DNA of 64,000 bases from Pseudomonas capsici. Its GTDB lineage: Bacteria > Pseudomonadota > Gammaproteobacteria > Pseudomonadales > Pseudomonadaceae. Shown here one piece after another: positions 1 to 8,803 of this stretch. The notes below the pieces were generated by a model that did not search any database, had not been told where the DNA came from, and worked only from the letters and a program-made list of their open reading frames with translations. Location of the stretch: contig NZ_JAFGZD010000019.1 of the NCBI RefSeq assembly GCF_017165765.1, positions 41,510-105,509 of the forward strand. The letters are read 5' to 3'. Both the position numbers and the translations under genes were made by a program. Every line of letters begins with the position of its first letter. Positions within the stretch are counted from its first letter, which is position 1.

Positions 1-561
1 GCTCAGGAGAAACGCCCACTGTTCTTTTATATCTTCGTACATGATGATATCCCGGTCGCCGAGCGGGCCAATATCCGCGCCGACTATTTCTCATGGATGA
101 TAAAAGATCTGGAAAGCTTTACCGGTCGCCGGGTCTATATCGATCTCATCGAACACCGCCCGGGCCTGACAGACTTTGACTACCGGACCGTCGATCTGAG
201 CGAGGGACATCTGCAATGGACAGCGCGTGTTAATCGCTACCTCAATGAGAAGAACCTGCCGAGAAACCAGACAGGCAAGTACCTGCTGTTGACACGGCAC
301 AAGATCAATTCAGATACCTATGGTTATACGCGCATCGGACATTATGCAGCGGTAGCGTCCATGCAGACTTACACTTCGGCCGCACACGAGATAGGTCATA
401 TGTTAGGTGGCGACCATGAGTATTCGGAAATACTGTTCAGAAAGGGCTGGTGGTGCGAAACCAATATAACGCCCAGCCGTGAAGTATTGCGGGCCAATTG
501 TTATATCTACAGCGACAAGAACAAACAGATCATTGCCCGCCACCTCGACAACTATCCCTGA
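1..561 (+). CDS. Zincin-like metallopeptidase, 3' part
   Basis: The reading frame is open from the first base of the window, so the start lies upstream; 186 residues are visible. Positions 385-417 encode HEIGHMLGGDH, the extended HExxHxxGxxH zinc signature of metzincin peptidases: two His plus a third ligand His, with Glu as general base. About 45 residues follow, including Cys in WWCETN and RANCYIY, which may form a disulfide and would suit an exported protein. I see no clear Met-turn after the motif. The exact family cannot be named from this fragment. It converges on the LysR gene downstream. Seen: the motif and the open frame. Inferred: proteolytic activity and export. Confidence 0.7.
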   Translation, partial: AQEKRPLFFYIFVHDDIPVAERANIRADYFSWMIKDLESFTGRRVYIDLIEHRPGLTDFDYRTVDLSEGHLQWTARVNRYLNEKNLPRNQTGKYLLLTRHKINSDTYGYTRIGHYAAVASMQTYTSAAHEIGHMLGGDHEYSEILFRKGWWCETNITPSREVLRANCYIYSDKNKQIIARHLDNYP

Positions 562-582
562 TCCTGATCTTGGCGCGGCGGA

Positions 583-1485
583 CTACTGGGCCGCGCCGCC
601 TTCCAGTTTGCGCCACAACAACCTGACATTGGCCTTGCGTACCAGGGCGCAGCGGTACAGACGAATTTCCAGTGGAACATGCCAGTGCGACCCGCCACAG
701 ACCACCAGTTCGCCTCGTTCCAGCTCGGCCCGCACACTCAGATGCGGCACCCAGGCAATCCCCAGCCCTTCGAGCGCCATGCCTTTGAGGCTGTCGGCCA
801 TTGCCGTTTCATACACCGTGGTAAATCGCAGATTCCGCTGACGCAGCAACAGATTCACCGAGCGCCCCAGGAAAGCACCGGCACTGTAGGCCAGCAACGG
901 CACGCTTTGTTCATTCTCCAGATCGAACAGGGGCTGGCCATTGGCATCGGCGGCGCAGACCGGCAGCATTTCGGTGTGGCCCAGATGCAGCGAAGGGAAG
1001 ATTTCCGCATCCATCTGCAAGGCGGCATCCGGGTCATAGAAGGCCAGCATCAGATCGCAGCCGCCTTCGCGCAGTGCATGCACGGCATCGCCGACGTTGG
1101 TCGCTACGAGCCGGGTCGCGATGTTCAAGCCGTCATTGCGCAACTGGGCGATCCAGCGGGGAAAGAAGCCGAGCGCCAGGGAATGCGCGGCTGCAACCTG
1201 AATGACTTCACCCTGCCCGCCTTCCAGATGATGCAGATGACGCACCACTTCACCAAGCTGTTCGACGACCGTGCGCGCCGTGACCAGAAACAACTGCCCG
1301 GCAGCCGTCAATTCGACAGGCGTCCGCGAGCGATTGACCAGCGTCAGCCCAAGGGCCGACTCCAGGCTGCGGATACGGCGGCTGAAAGCCGGCTGCGTCA
1401 CGAAACGACGCTCGGCTGCCTGGGAAAAACTACGGGTGGCAGCCAGAGCACTGAAATCTTCCAGCCATTTGCTTTCCAGGTTCAT
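583..1485 (-). CDS. LysR-family transcriptional regulator beside aspA
   Basis: 300 residues, the usual LysR length. The N-terminal winged helix-turn-helix (about residues 8-65) contains FSQAAERRFVTQPAFSRRI, and an effector-binding domain follows (about 90-295). It is divergent from aspA across a 362-bp gap, the classic arrangement for a LysR protein controlling its neighbour, so control of aspartate/asparagine catabolism is a reasonable inference. The effector is unknown. The ATG start at 1485 opens directly into the conserved N-terminal helix MNLESKWLEDFSALA. Confidence 0.85.
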   Translation of the reverse strand: MNLESKWLEDFSALAATRSFSQAAERRFVTQPAFSRRIRSLESALGLTLVNRSRTPVELTAAGQLFLVTARTVVEQLGEVVRHLHHLEGGQGEVIQVAAAHSLALGFFPRWIAQLRNDGLNIATRLVATNVGDAVHALREGGCDLMLAFYDPDAALQMDAEIFPSLHLGHTEMLPVCAADANGQPLFDLENEQSVPLLAYSAGAFLGRSVNLLLRQRNLRFTTVYETAMADSLKGMALEGLGIAWVPHLSVRAELERGELVVCGGSHWHVPLEIRLYRCALVRKANVRLLWRKLEGGAAQ

Positions 1486-1847
1486 TACGTCCTCCCGGAC
1501 ATTCGGGGTACAGCTACCGGACTGGCGGCCTTTCAGCGGCTTTTCGCATCAAGGGGTGCTCCTGCAGCCCATATGCCGAGTACATGCCCCCTTTAACCGG
1601 GACATTCACTCTGCACACGCTCATTCATTTTGCCGCGCAATTTGCCAGATAACGTCGCCTCTGCGACAAAAACAAATACAAGTGCGACATTTTGTCCTGT
1701 TTACGAACAAAGAGAAACCCACGTCACATGTGCATTATGCCGTTATTGCATAGGGCAGCGTTTAACAGCATTGGTCAACTTCCGGCTCAAACCCCAACAT
1801 TCGCGGCGTTCCGGCATTGTTGTGCCTTATTTGAGACGATCTCTATC
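1486..1847. promoter_or_regulatory. Divergent lysR/aspA control region
   Basis: This 362-bp gap holds no plausible gene. Around 1663-1710 is an AT-richer stretch with two direct copies of TGCGACA (one in ctctgcgacaaaa, one in gtgcgacattttgtc), and the second sits in an imperfect palindrome. This is the sort of place a LysR regulator could bind. I did not find a confident -35/-10 pair. The aspA frame stays open upstream to 1692, but the start at 1848 fits the length of the family. Confidence 0.35.
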
Positions 1848-3272
1848 ATGTCCTCGCCTGCATCACTGCGCATCGAAAAAGACCTGCTTGGTGTTCTCGA
1901 AGTACCTGCTCACGCTTACTACGGCATTCAGACCCTGCGAGCAGTGAATAACTTTCACCTCTCCGGCGTACCGCTTTCGCACTACCCGAAACTGGTCATC
2001 GGACTGGCAATGGTCAAGCAGGCAGCAGCCGATGCAAACCACAAGCTGGGACACCTCAACGATGCCAAGCACGCAGCCATCAGCGAAGCGTGCGCACGTC
2101 TGATCCGCGGCGATTTCCACGATCAGTTCGTTGTCGACATGATCCAGGGCGGCGCTGGCACTTCAACCAACATGAATGCCAACGAAGTCATCGCCAACAT
2201 CGCCCTTGAAGCCATGGGCTTCGAAAAAGGCGAATACAAGCACCTGCACCCGAACAACGACGTGAACATGGCTCAGTCGACCAACGATGCATACCCGACG
2301 GCCATCCGTCTGGGTCTGCTGCTGGGCCATGACGCCATGCTCGCCAGCCTCGAAAGCCTGATCCAGTCTTTCGCCGCCAAGGGCGAAGAATTCAGCCACG
2401 TTCTGAAAATGGGCCGTACCCAGTTGCAGGACGCGGTGCCGATGACCCTGGGCCAGGAATTCCGTGCCTTCGCCACCACCCTGACCGAAGACCTGAACCG
2501 CCTGCGCACTCTGGCTCCGGAACTGCTGACCGAAGTGAACCTGGGCGGTACTGCAATCGGTACCGGCATCAACGCCGACCCGGGCTATCAGAAGCTGGCG
2601 GTCGAGCGTCTGGCAATCATCAGCGGCCATCCGCTGATTCCGGCTGCCGACCTGATCGAAGCGACTTCCGACATGGGTGCCTTCGTGCTGTTCTCCGGCA
2701 TGCTCAAGCGTACCGCGGTCAAGCTGTCGAAGATCTGCAACGACCTGCGCCTGCTGTCCAGCGGCCCACGCACCGGCATCAACGAAATCAACCTGCCAGC
2801 GCGTCAGCCGGGCAGCTCGATCATGCCAGGCAAGGTCAACCCGGTCATCCCGGAAGCCGTCAACCAGGTTGCCTTTGAAATCATCGGCAACGATCTGGCC
2901 CTGACCATGGCAGCCGAAGGCGGCCAACTGCAGCTCAACGTCATGGAGCCGCTGATCGCCTACAAGATCTTCGACTCGATCCGCCTGCTGCAACGTGCCA
3001 TGGACATGCTGCGCGAGCACTGCATCGTCGGTATCACCGCCAACGAACAGCGCTGCCGTGAACTGGTCGAGCATTCCATCGGCCTGGTCACCGCACTGAA
3101 CCCTTACATCGGTTACGAAAACTCGACCCGTATCGCTCGCGTCGCCCTGGAAAGTGGCCGCGGCGTACTGGAACTGGTCCGCGAAGAAGGCTTGCTCGAC
3201 GACGCGATGCTCGATGACATCCTGCGTCCGGAGAACATGATCGCTCCGCGTCTGGCGCCTCTGAAGGCCTGA
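1848..3272 (+). CDS. aspA: Aspartate ammonia-lyase (aspartase)
   Basis: Reversibly deaminates L-aspartate to fumarate and ammonia in the cytoplasm. 474 residues, matching the roughly 475-residue aspartase/fumarase family. The signature GSSIMPGKVNP of the flexible catalytic loop lies at about residues 321-331, and the family segments GTSTNMNANEVIAN and AQSTNDAYPTA are present. The start at 1848 (MSSPASLRIEKDLLGVLEVP) begins just before the conserved N-terminus; an upstream extension to 1692 has no family similarity. Followed by a terminator, then by a sodium/amino-acid symporter and an asparaginase: together a pathway that takes up amino acids, converts Asn to Asp and feeds fumarate to the TCA cycle. 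Confidence 0.93.
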   Translation: MSSPASLRIEKDLLGVLEVPAHAYYGIQTLRAVNNFHLSGVPLSHYPKLVIGLAMVKQAAADANHKLGHLNDAKHAAISEACARLIRGDFHDQFVVDMIQGGAGTSTNMNANEVIANIALEAMGFEKGEYKHLHPNNDVNMAQSTNDAYPTAIRLGLLLGHDAMLASLESLIQSFAAKGEEFSHVLKMGRTQLQDAVPMTLGQEFRAFATTLTEDLNRLRTLAPELLTEVNLGGTAIGTGINADPGYQKLAVERLAIISGHPLIPAADLIEATSDMGAFVLFSGMLKRTAVKLSKICNDLRLLSSGPRTGINEINLPARQPGSSIMPGKVNPVIPEAVNQVAFEIIGNDLALTMAAEGGQLQLNVMEPLIAYKIFDSIRLLQRAMDMLREHCIVGITANEQRCRELVEHSIGLVTALNPYIGYENSTRIARVALESGRGVLELVREEGLLDDAMLDDILRPENMIAPRLAPLKA

Positions 3273-3334
3273 CCGAAAATGATTTTCGCAACATGCTCAC
3301 CAGGTTGAGGGCCTAGACACCCCTCACCTTTTGG

Positions 3335-3368
3335 GGGTCTGGGAGTGATTCTCCAGACCCTTTTTTTT
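3335..3368 (+). terminator. Rho-independent terminator after aspA
   Basis: GGGTCTGG(G)AG pairs with CTCCAGACCC around a tgatt loop, with one bulged G, and is followed directly by eight T. It lies 62 bp after the aspA stop, so aspA is probably transcribed separately from the symporter gene. Confidence 0.85.
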
Positions 3369-3553
3369 GCCTGCTTGCTGACGACCCAAAGGAGGGCATC
3401 AAGCACCTGAAAAGCCCGTTTTTGCTGAGGTCCTGCAAAAACATTCGTTTCGCACCGCAAATGAAGATTCAGTTACACAACAAAGCGGCTACAGACGTAA
3501 AAACTTTGCACCGGTATAGTGCGCCCCCTCAAAAGTAGCGAGGAATAACAAAA

Positions 3554-5005
3554 ATGTTGGAAATGATTAACGACTTCCTCTCCGGAAAGGTCCTCATCGT
3601 CCTTATCGTAGGCCTAGGTGGTTACTTCACGATCCGCTCGCGTTTCGTTCAGTTTCGTCACTTCTTCCACATGTTCGCGGTCTTTCGCGACAGCTTGCGT
3701 AGCAGCGCGGGTCAACTGAGTTCGTTCCAGGCCCTGATGCTCAGCCTTGCGGGCCGCGTCGGTGCAGGCAACATCGCAGGTGTCGGCCTTGCCGTGACAC
3801 TGGGCGGCCCGGGTGCCGTATTCTGGATGTGGGTTACCGCGCTGGTCGGCATGTCCAGCAGCTTCATCGAGTGTTCCCTCGCTCAGCTCTACAAACGCAA
3901 GGACTCCGAAGGCCAGTTCCGCGGCGGTCCATCGTTCTATATCCAGCACGGCCTGGGCAAGCGCTGGCTGGGTATGGTCATGGCAGTCCTGCTGATCATG
4001 ACTTTCGGTCTTTCCTTCAACGGCCTGCAATCCCATGCCGTGACCGACTCGCTCAATAGCGCTTTCGGTGTGGACCACACCACCACCGGTATCTGTCTGG
4101 TCGTTCTGCTGGGCCTGGCGTTCGTCGGTGGCATCAAGCGTATCGCTGCCATTTCCGACCTGCTGGTACCGGTCAAAACCCTGATCTACATCGCGGTCAC
4201 CATTTACGTCATCGCCATCCAGATCGATCACGTTCCAGCCATGCTGGTCACCATCGTCAAGAGCGCCTTCGGTCTTGACCCGGTGTTTGGCGGCCTGATC
4301 GGCAGCGCAATCGTGATGGGCGTCAAACGTGGCGTCTTCGCCAACGAAGCCGGTCTGGGCAGTGCCCCGAACGTTGCCGCCGTTGCACAGGTCGAGCACC
4401 CGGTTGCCCAAGGCGTGGTTCAGGCGTTCAGCGTATTCCTCGACACTTTCGTGATCTGCACCTGTACTGCCTTGCTGATCCTGCTGTCCGGTATCTATGA
4501 CGTCGGCTACAGCGGCAACGGTATCGTTCTGGCACAGAACTCTCTGGCAGCCGTAGTCGGTGACTGGGGCCGTATCTTCATCAGCGTTGCGCTGGCCCTG
4601 TTCGTATTCACCTCGATCCTCTACAACTACTACCTGGGCGAAAACAGCCTGCGCTTCCTGGTAGGCGAGAAGATCCAGGCCATCGTCGGCTTCCGCATCG
4701 TGGTTCTGGCCCTGATCTTCTGGGGTGCCGTAGTGGACCTCAAGACGGTGTTCGCCTTCGCCGACATCGCCATGACCCTGCTGGCCTTCGTCAACCTGAT
4801 CGCCCTGGCGCTGCTGTTCAAGGTCGCCATGCGTATCATGCGTGACTACGATGCCCAGCGTAAGGCAGGCATCAAGGTTCCGGTCTTCGATTCCAGCAAG
4901 TTCCCGGATCTGGATCTGGACCGCAACGCCTGGCCAGCCAACCCGACGCAACAGCCTCAAGGCAGCGTCGACGCGGCAGCCAAACCTGCTTCACAAGCAC
5001 ACTAA
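3554..5005 (+). CDS. Alanine/glycine:cation symporter family (AGCS) permease
   Basis: 483 residues with about 11 hydrophobic segments. It has the AGCS hallmark region GRVGAGNIAGVGLAVTLGGP (about residues 73-92), and VKRGVFANEAGLGSAPN near residue 260 is the second conserved block. Family members import small neutral amino acids such as alanine or glycine with Na+ or H+; the location upstream of asparaginase makes asparagine or aspartate uptake possible, but this is inference. A GAGGAA Shine-Dalgarno at 3539-3544 lies 9 bp before the ATG. The asparaginase gene starts 26 bp after its stop with no terminator between, so the two form an operon. Confidence 0.88.
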   Translation: MLEMINDFLSGKVLIVLIVGLGGYFTIRSRFVQFRHFFHMFAVFRDSLRSSAGQLSSFQALMLSLAGRVGAGNIAGVGLAVTLGGPGAVFWMWVTALVGMSSSFIECSLAQLYKRKDSEGQFRGGPSFYIQHGLGKRWLGMVMAVLLIMTFGLSFNGLQSHAVTDSLNSAFGVDHTTTGICLVVLLGLAFVGGIKRIAAISDLLVPVKTLIYIAVTIYVIAIQIDHVPAMLVTIVKSAFGLDPVFGGLIGSAIVMGVKRGVFANEAGLGSAPNVAAVAQVEHPVAQGVVQAFSVFLDTFVICTCTALLILLSGIYDVGYSGNGIVLAQNSLAAVVGDWGRIFISVALALFVFTSILYNYYLGENSLRFLVGEKIQAIVGFRIVVLALIFWGAVVDLKTVFAFADIAMTLLAFVNLIALALLFKVAMRIMRDYDAQRKAGIKVPVFDSSKFPDLDLDRNAWPANPTQQPQGSVDAAAKPASQAH

Positions 5006-5031
5006 TCACCGAAATGCCGCAGGAGAGAACC

Positions 5032-6033
5032 ATGGCTCATGATGCACCCCAACCCGCTCAGCGAGTGATGGTTCTTTACACCGGCGGCACCATCGGCATG
5101 CAAGCCAGCGCCAATGGCCTGGTTCCAGCTTCCGGTTTCGAGGCAAGGATGGCCGGGCAACTGGCCGACCTTCCTGAACTGGTGGTACCGCAGTGGCGTT
5201 TTCGCGAGATGTCGCCCCTGATCGACAGCGCCAACATGACGCCCGATTACTGGCTGCGCCTGCGCGAAGCGGTGATCGAAGCCGTGGATGAGGGCTGCGA
5301 CGCGGTGCTGGTGCTGCATGGCACCGACACCCTGGCCTACAGCGCTGCCGCGGCCAGCTTCCAGTTGCTGGGGCTCGATGCGCCAGTGGTGTTCACCGGC
5401 TCCATGCTGCCCGCCGGCGTACCCGACAGCGATGCCTGGGAAAACGTCAACGGCTCCCTGCTGGCACTGGGTTCGGGCCTGACACCGGGTGTTCACCTGT
5501 ACTTCCACGGAGAACTGATGGCGCCCACACGCTGCGCGAAGATCCGCAGCTTCGGTCGTCATCCGTTCGCACCGTTGCAACGCTCCCGTGGCGGTCAGGC
5601 GGCGACTTCGTTGCCCGAGGCGCTGGATTATCGTCAGCCCAAGGCACTGGTGAATGTCGCCGTATTGCCTCTGTTTCCCGGTATCGGAGCAGCGCAGATC
5701 GATGCGCTGGTCGAAAGCGGTATCAAAGGCCTGGTGCTCGAATGCTTCGGCAGTGGCACAGCCCCTAGCGAAAACCCACAATTCATGGCCAGCCTGGAGC
5801 GTGCACGGCAACAGGACATCTGCGTGGTCGCGATCACTCAATGTCATGAAGGCGGTGTCGATCTGGATATCTACGAAGCAGGCAGCAAGCTGCGCGACGT
5901 GGGCGTCCTTTCCGGTGGCGGCATGACCCGTGAAGCAGCGCTTGGCAAACTGCATGCGCTGCTGGGGGCAGGCTTGAAGATTGAAGAGGTCCGGCGTCTG
6001 GTGGAGCTGGATCTGTGTGGAGAGCTGCGTTAA
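5032..6033 (+). CDS. ansA: Type I (cytoplasmic) L-asparaginase
   Basis: Hydrolyses L-asparagine to aspartate and ammonia. 333 residues. The first catalytic threonine motif YTGGTIG is at residues 16-22 and the second, HGTDT, at 96-100 (Thr98-Asp99). There is no signal peptide, which with the YTGGTIG start suggests the cytoplasmic type I enzyme rather than the periplasmic high-affinity form. The ATG at 5032 is chosen over one at 5014 because the ribosome site AGGAGA (5021-5026) lies between them, 5 bp before 5032. It supplies aspartate for the nearby aspA product. Confidence 0.88.
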   Translation: MAHDAPQPAQRVMVLYTGGTIGMQASANGLVPASGFEARMAGQLADLPELVVPQWRFREMSPLIDSANMTPDYWLRLREAVIEAVDEGCDAVLVLHGTDTLAYSAAAASFQLLGLDAPVVFTGSMLPAGVPDSDAWENVNGSLLALGSGLTPGVHLYFHGELMAPTRCAKIRSFGRHPFAPLQRSRGGQAATSLPEALDYRQPKALVNVAVLPLFPGIGAAQIDALVESGIKGLVLECFGSGTAPSENPQFMASLERARQQDICVVAITQCHEGGVDLDIYEAGSKLRDVGVLSGGGMTREAALGKLHALLGAGLKIEEVRRLVELDLCGELR

Positions 6034-6057
6034 GCAGCTCGCCCACCACAGCAGGAC

Positions 6058-7662
6058 CTAAAAGGTAGCCGCAGTGCTACCTTTTTCATTGGCAACAAAC
6101 TCCGTATTCCCTCCTTCCTGCCATTTGATGACGTTGCTCGGGTCAGCCTCGCTGCGCACGATGCACTTCCATTCATAGCGGGTATTGTCGGCAAGCCTGA
6201 TTTGCCCTTTCCAGTTCGGGTACTGGCTCAGATCATCCAGGCGAACAGCTCTTGCGGGGTTCCACTCGCCCAGCTCGAAGCCCGATCCCACGACATACAC
6301 ACTTTCACCTACCCGGGTTTCGCCCTTGTCACAGCGAAACTGCACATCGACCCCCTTGGCCCGCCAGATCCGTATGGCCCCGTTGTCGCCTGCAACCAGC
6401 GCCTGACTGAAACTGGTCGGCACACTCTCGCTCTTGAAGTTGGAGCCCAGTGCAACCAGCAGCATCTGTTGCGAGCCTGTCACCTCGGCGACCAGCCCTG
6501 AGTAATTGTCCAGAAAGCTGATCGCCGAATCGGCCTTGATACCGGCCGTGCGCCGTATCTCTATCAACTGGCGCAGCAGTTGGCCGCGCGGCCAGTCATA
6601 CATGTCCGGCCAGTAGACGACAGGTGTGCCGGGGCTGCTGAGAATGTAGGCATAGGCCTGATCCCGGAGATGCTCGGGCAAAGACCAGTGATGCTGACCG
6701 CCATTGGCACCCGGCGAATAGCCGGTGTCATGGTTATCCACAAAGGTTACGGCGGCCGCACGCCAGGCGGGATCGGGATTGCCATTGAGCCCGTGTCGCC
6801 ATTCGGCAAGCCCGGCGTTCTGCATGCGCTCCTTGAGAGCGAAATCGAATACCGTGCAATGCGACTGATTGGACCAGTCTTTCAGACTGTCCTGCCAGGT
6901 CGCATTGCGTCGCCAGTCATTGGCAGGATATTCGTTCGGCGCTTTCCAGAGCTCCCCCACGCAGAATTGCCCGTCCCCGAAGGCTTTCATCCAGTTATCC
7001 ACAGTCGTGGCGCTATAGCCTTTTACAAAATCGAAACGCAGGCCATCGGCGGAGTAGTTGTCACGCAGATTCAGGAACTCGTTCTTGAAGAGGCTGAACA
7101 CTTCGGGCTTTTGCGTATTGAGGTCGGCATCACCGCCCATGAACGGATCGCCATCGTCACACTGGGCGCAACCGTCGCGCCAGGCCGTCTTGTCGCTCAG
7201 GGCATCCTTGAGCGCAGGCCCGACGTGTTGTCGATCCATGTGGTTGGGCACCACGTCATAGATCACTTTGATATTGCCAACGCTCAAGGCATCGACAGCC
7301 TGCCTGAGTTCGGCATCGCTGCCATAAGCGCTGTTCTTGTCGAAGTCCTGCCAGAAATACCCTTCGCCACCACCCGAAGCGCCCGAGCCGGGATCGCTCC
7401 AGCGCGAGGTATCCCGCCAGGGCACAGGCATCCAGACCGAGGTAAAGCCATCGGCACTGATCTGCGGGGCCATTGTCTTGAGTGTGCTGTACCAACTGCC
7501 CGGACTTGAGCGGCTGGAGTTCCAGTGAAAACCCTGCAGCACGATTTCATCGTTGCCGTCGTTACGCGTGCCATCAGGGGTGTTGCCGTGAAGATCGTCG
7601 GCACTGGAGGCCTGGGCCGCCAGCAAGAGTATTGAGAGCGCACCGAGCTTGAAAAGCTGCAT
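6058..7662 (-). CDS. Maltotetraose-forming alpha-amylase (G4-amylase) with starch-binding domain
   Basis: Secreted GH13 exo-amylase that releases maltotetraose from starch, very close in sequence to the P. stutzeri enzyme. 534 residues: signal peptide about 1-21, catalytic barrel about 35-435, CBM20 starch-binding domain about 438-534 (YVVGSGFELGEWNP). Catalytic residues are visible: nucleophile Asp211 (RFDFVKGY), acid/base Glu237 (CVGELWK) and Asp309 (TFVDNHDTG). VLQGFHWN, GGGEGYFW and NPDPAW are also typical. Stands alone, convergent with asparaginase. The alternative of a plain alpha-amylase is less likely given the match along the whole length. Confidence 0.92.
   Translation of the reverse strand: MQLFKLGALSILLLAAQASSADDLHGNTPDGTRNDGNDEIVLQGFHWNSSRSSPGSWYSTLKTMAPQISADGFTSVWMPVPWRDTSRWSDPGSGASGGGEGYFWQDFDKNSAYGSDAELRQAVDALSVGNIKVIYDVVPNHMDRQHVGPALKDALSDKTAWRDGCAQCDDGDPFMGGDADLNTQKPEVFSLFKNEFLNLRDNYSADGLRFDFVKGYSATTVDNWMKAFGDGQFCVGELWKAPNEYPANDWRRNATWQDSLKDWSNQSHCTVFDFALKERMQNAGLAEWRHGLNGNPDPAWRAAAVTFVDNHDTGYSPGANGGQHHWSLPEHLRDQAYAYILSSPGTPVVYWPDMYDWPRGQLLRQLIEIRRTAGIKADSAISFLDNYSGLVAEVTGSQQMLLVALGSNFKSESVPTSFSQALVAGDNGAIRIWRAKGVDVQFRCDKGETRVGESVYVVGSGFELGEWNPARAVRLDDLSQYPNWKGQIRLADNTRYEWKCIVRSEADPSNVIKWQEGGNTEFVANEKGSTAATF
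6060..6086. terminator. Bidirectional terminator overlapping the amylase 3' end
   Basis: AAAAGGTAGC, loop cgcagt, GCTACCTTTTT: a 10-bp perfect stem with T-runs in both directions. It ends asparaginase transcription on the plus strand. On the minus strand the same bases encode the last residues of the amylase (GSTAATF plus stop), so part of the terminator is coding sequence. Confidence 0.75.
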
Positions 7663-7772
7663 GGCGATACTCCTCGGAAAGAAGTTATCGCCAGAGTAGG
7701 CACCGCCCGCAGGCTTGTAACCTGATAGAACTGACAGAACGCCCTTTCAGTTTTTCACGAAAAGACGCGTCC

Positions 7773-8681
7773 TTATTCCTGCAACGCAGGGGCTCGCCTG
7801 GACTTGCTTTCCACCTCGGCCCCTTTGAGCATCGAGGCCAGATTGCGCTCGATGTTCTCGCACAGCGCAATCGTCTGAATCTCATGCTGGCTCGCACGGA
7901 ACGGGCTTTGCAGGTCTGTACCGATCTTTTCGATGGCAAGCAGCATGAAGCCCACGACCGTCGACGCCAGGGGCGTGAACCAGCCCAGGGTTTCAACCAG
8001 ACCGATGGGTACGATCAGGCAGAACAGGGTGATGAACAACCGCGGGAACGCTACGTAGGGGTAAGGCAGCGGGGTGTTGGCGATACGCTCCATACCGCCC
8101 TGGCAGTTGGAGAGATCCACCATCGTCGATTCGAGGCGTGCCAGACGAATGCTGTCCAGACGCCCGGCCTTGTACTCCTTGGCAATCAGCGCAGCGCTGG
8201 CATTGAGCAGATCGTTGGGGAAGTTATTGGTGTCCAGGCGGCGCTCGAACTCTTCGCGAGGAATCAGGGCCTGTATATCGGCTTGGGTAACATCACCCTT
8301 CAGATGCGCCGCCAGGGCTTTCACATAAGCCACATGGCGACGCAGCAATACCGCCTTGATCGGGTTGATGCCCTCCTCGTCATCGATCAGCGTCAATGTC
8401 TGGCGAGCGAAGCTGCGGGAGCTGTTGACCATGGCTCCCCAGAGAGTCCGGGCTTCCCACCAGCGGTTGTAGGCGCTGGAGTTACGAAAACTGATCAACA
8501 CCACCAGGGACGACCCCAACAGCGTCAACGGCATCGATGGCAGGGTGATCTTGCGCTCCAGGTACAACATGAAGTCGACCGTCACAATCACATCCCATAT
8601 CAGCAGCCAGAAAAGCGACCACCCTACATAACCGATTGTCCTGTTCAGAAATCGGGACTTCTCAATGATCGCCTTTCGCAA
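7773..8681 (-). CDS. Bestrophin-like (UPF0187/YneE) membrane channel protein
   Basis: 302 residues. Two N-terminal hydrophobic segments (about 18-60), the family block ISFRNSSAYNRWWEAR near residue 65, and a second hydrophobic pair around 205-240. Bacterial bestrophin homologues form pentameric ion channels in the inner membrane; the ion carried here is unknown. The start is a TTG at 8679-8681: a GAGG ribosome site lies 6 bp upstream and no ATG exists at that position. No partner gene is evident. Confidence 0.8.
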   Translation of the reverse strand: MRKAIIEKSRFLNRTIGYVGWSLFWLLIWDVIVTVDFMLYLERKITLPSMPLTLLGSSLVVLISFRNSSAYNRWWEARTLWGAMVNSSRSFARQTLTLIDDEEGINPIKAVLLRRHVAYVKALAAHLKGDVTQADIQALIPREEFERRLDTNNFPNDLLNASAALIAKEYKAGRLDSIRLARLESTMVDLSNCQGGMERIANTPLPYPYVAFPRLFITLFCLIVPIGLVETLGWFTPLASTVVGFMLLAIEKIGTDLQSPFRASQHEIQTIALCENIERNLASMLKGAEVESKSRRAPALQE

Positions 8682-8803
8682 AAATCACCTCATCGATAAA
8701 AGTGCGGGACTGCCAAATACCCGACCGACTACCGAGGGTTTGAATGCCGTTAGCGCAGATGGTTCGCTATCGGACGCTTTTTATGCCAGACAATCGGACG
8801 CAC

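Noticed and set aside
3614..4960. 448-codon minus-strand frame opposite the AGCS symporter
   Set aside because: Mirror of a real membrane-protein gene; composition rich in Gln/His/Asp as expected of an antisense shadow, no family resemblance.
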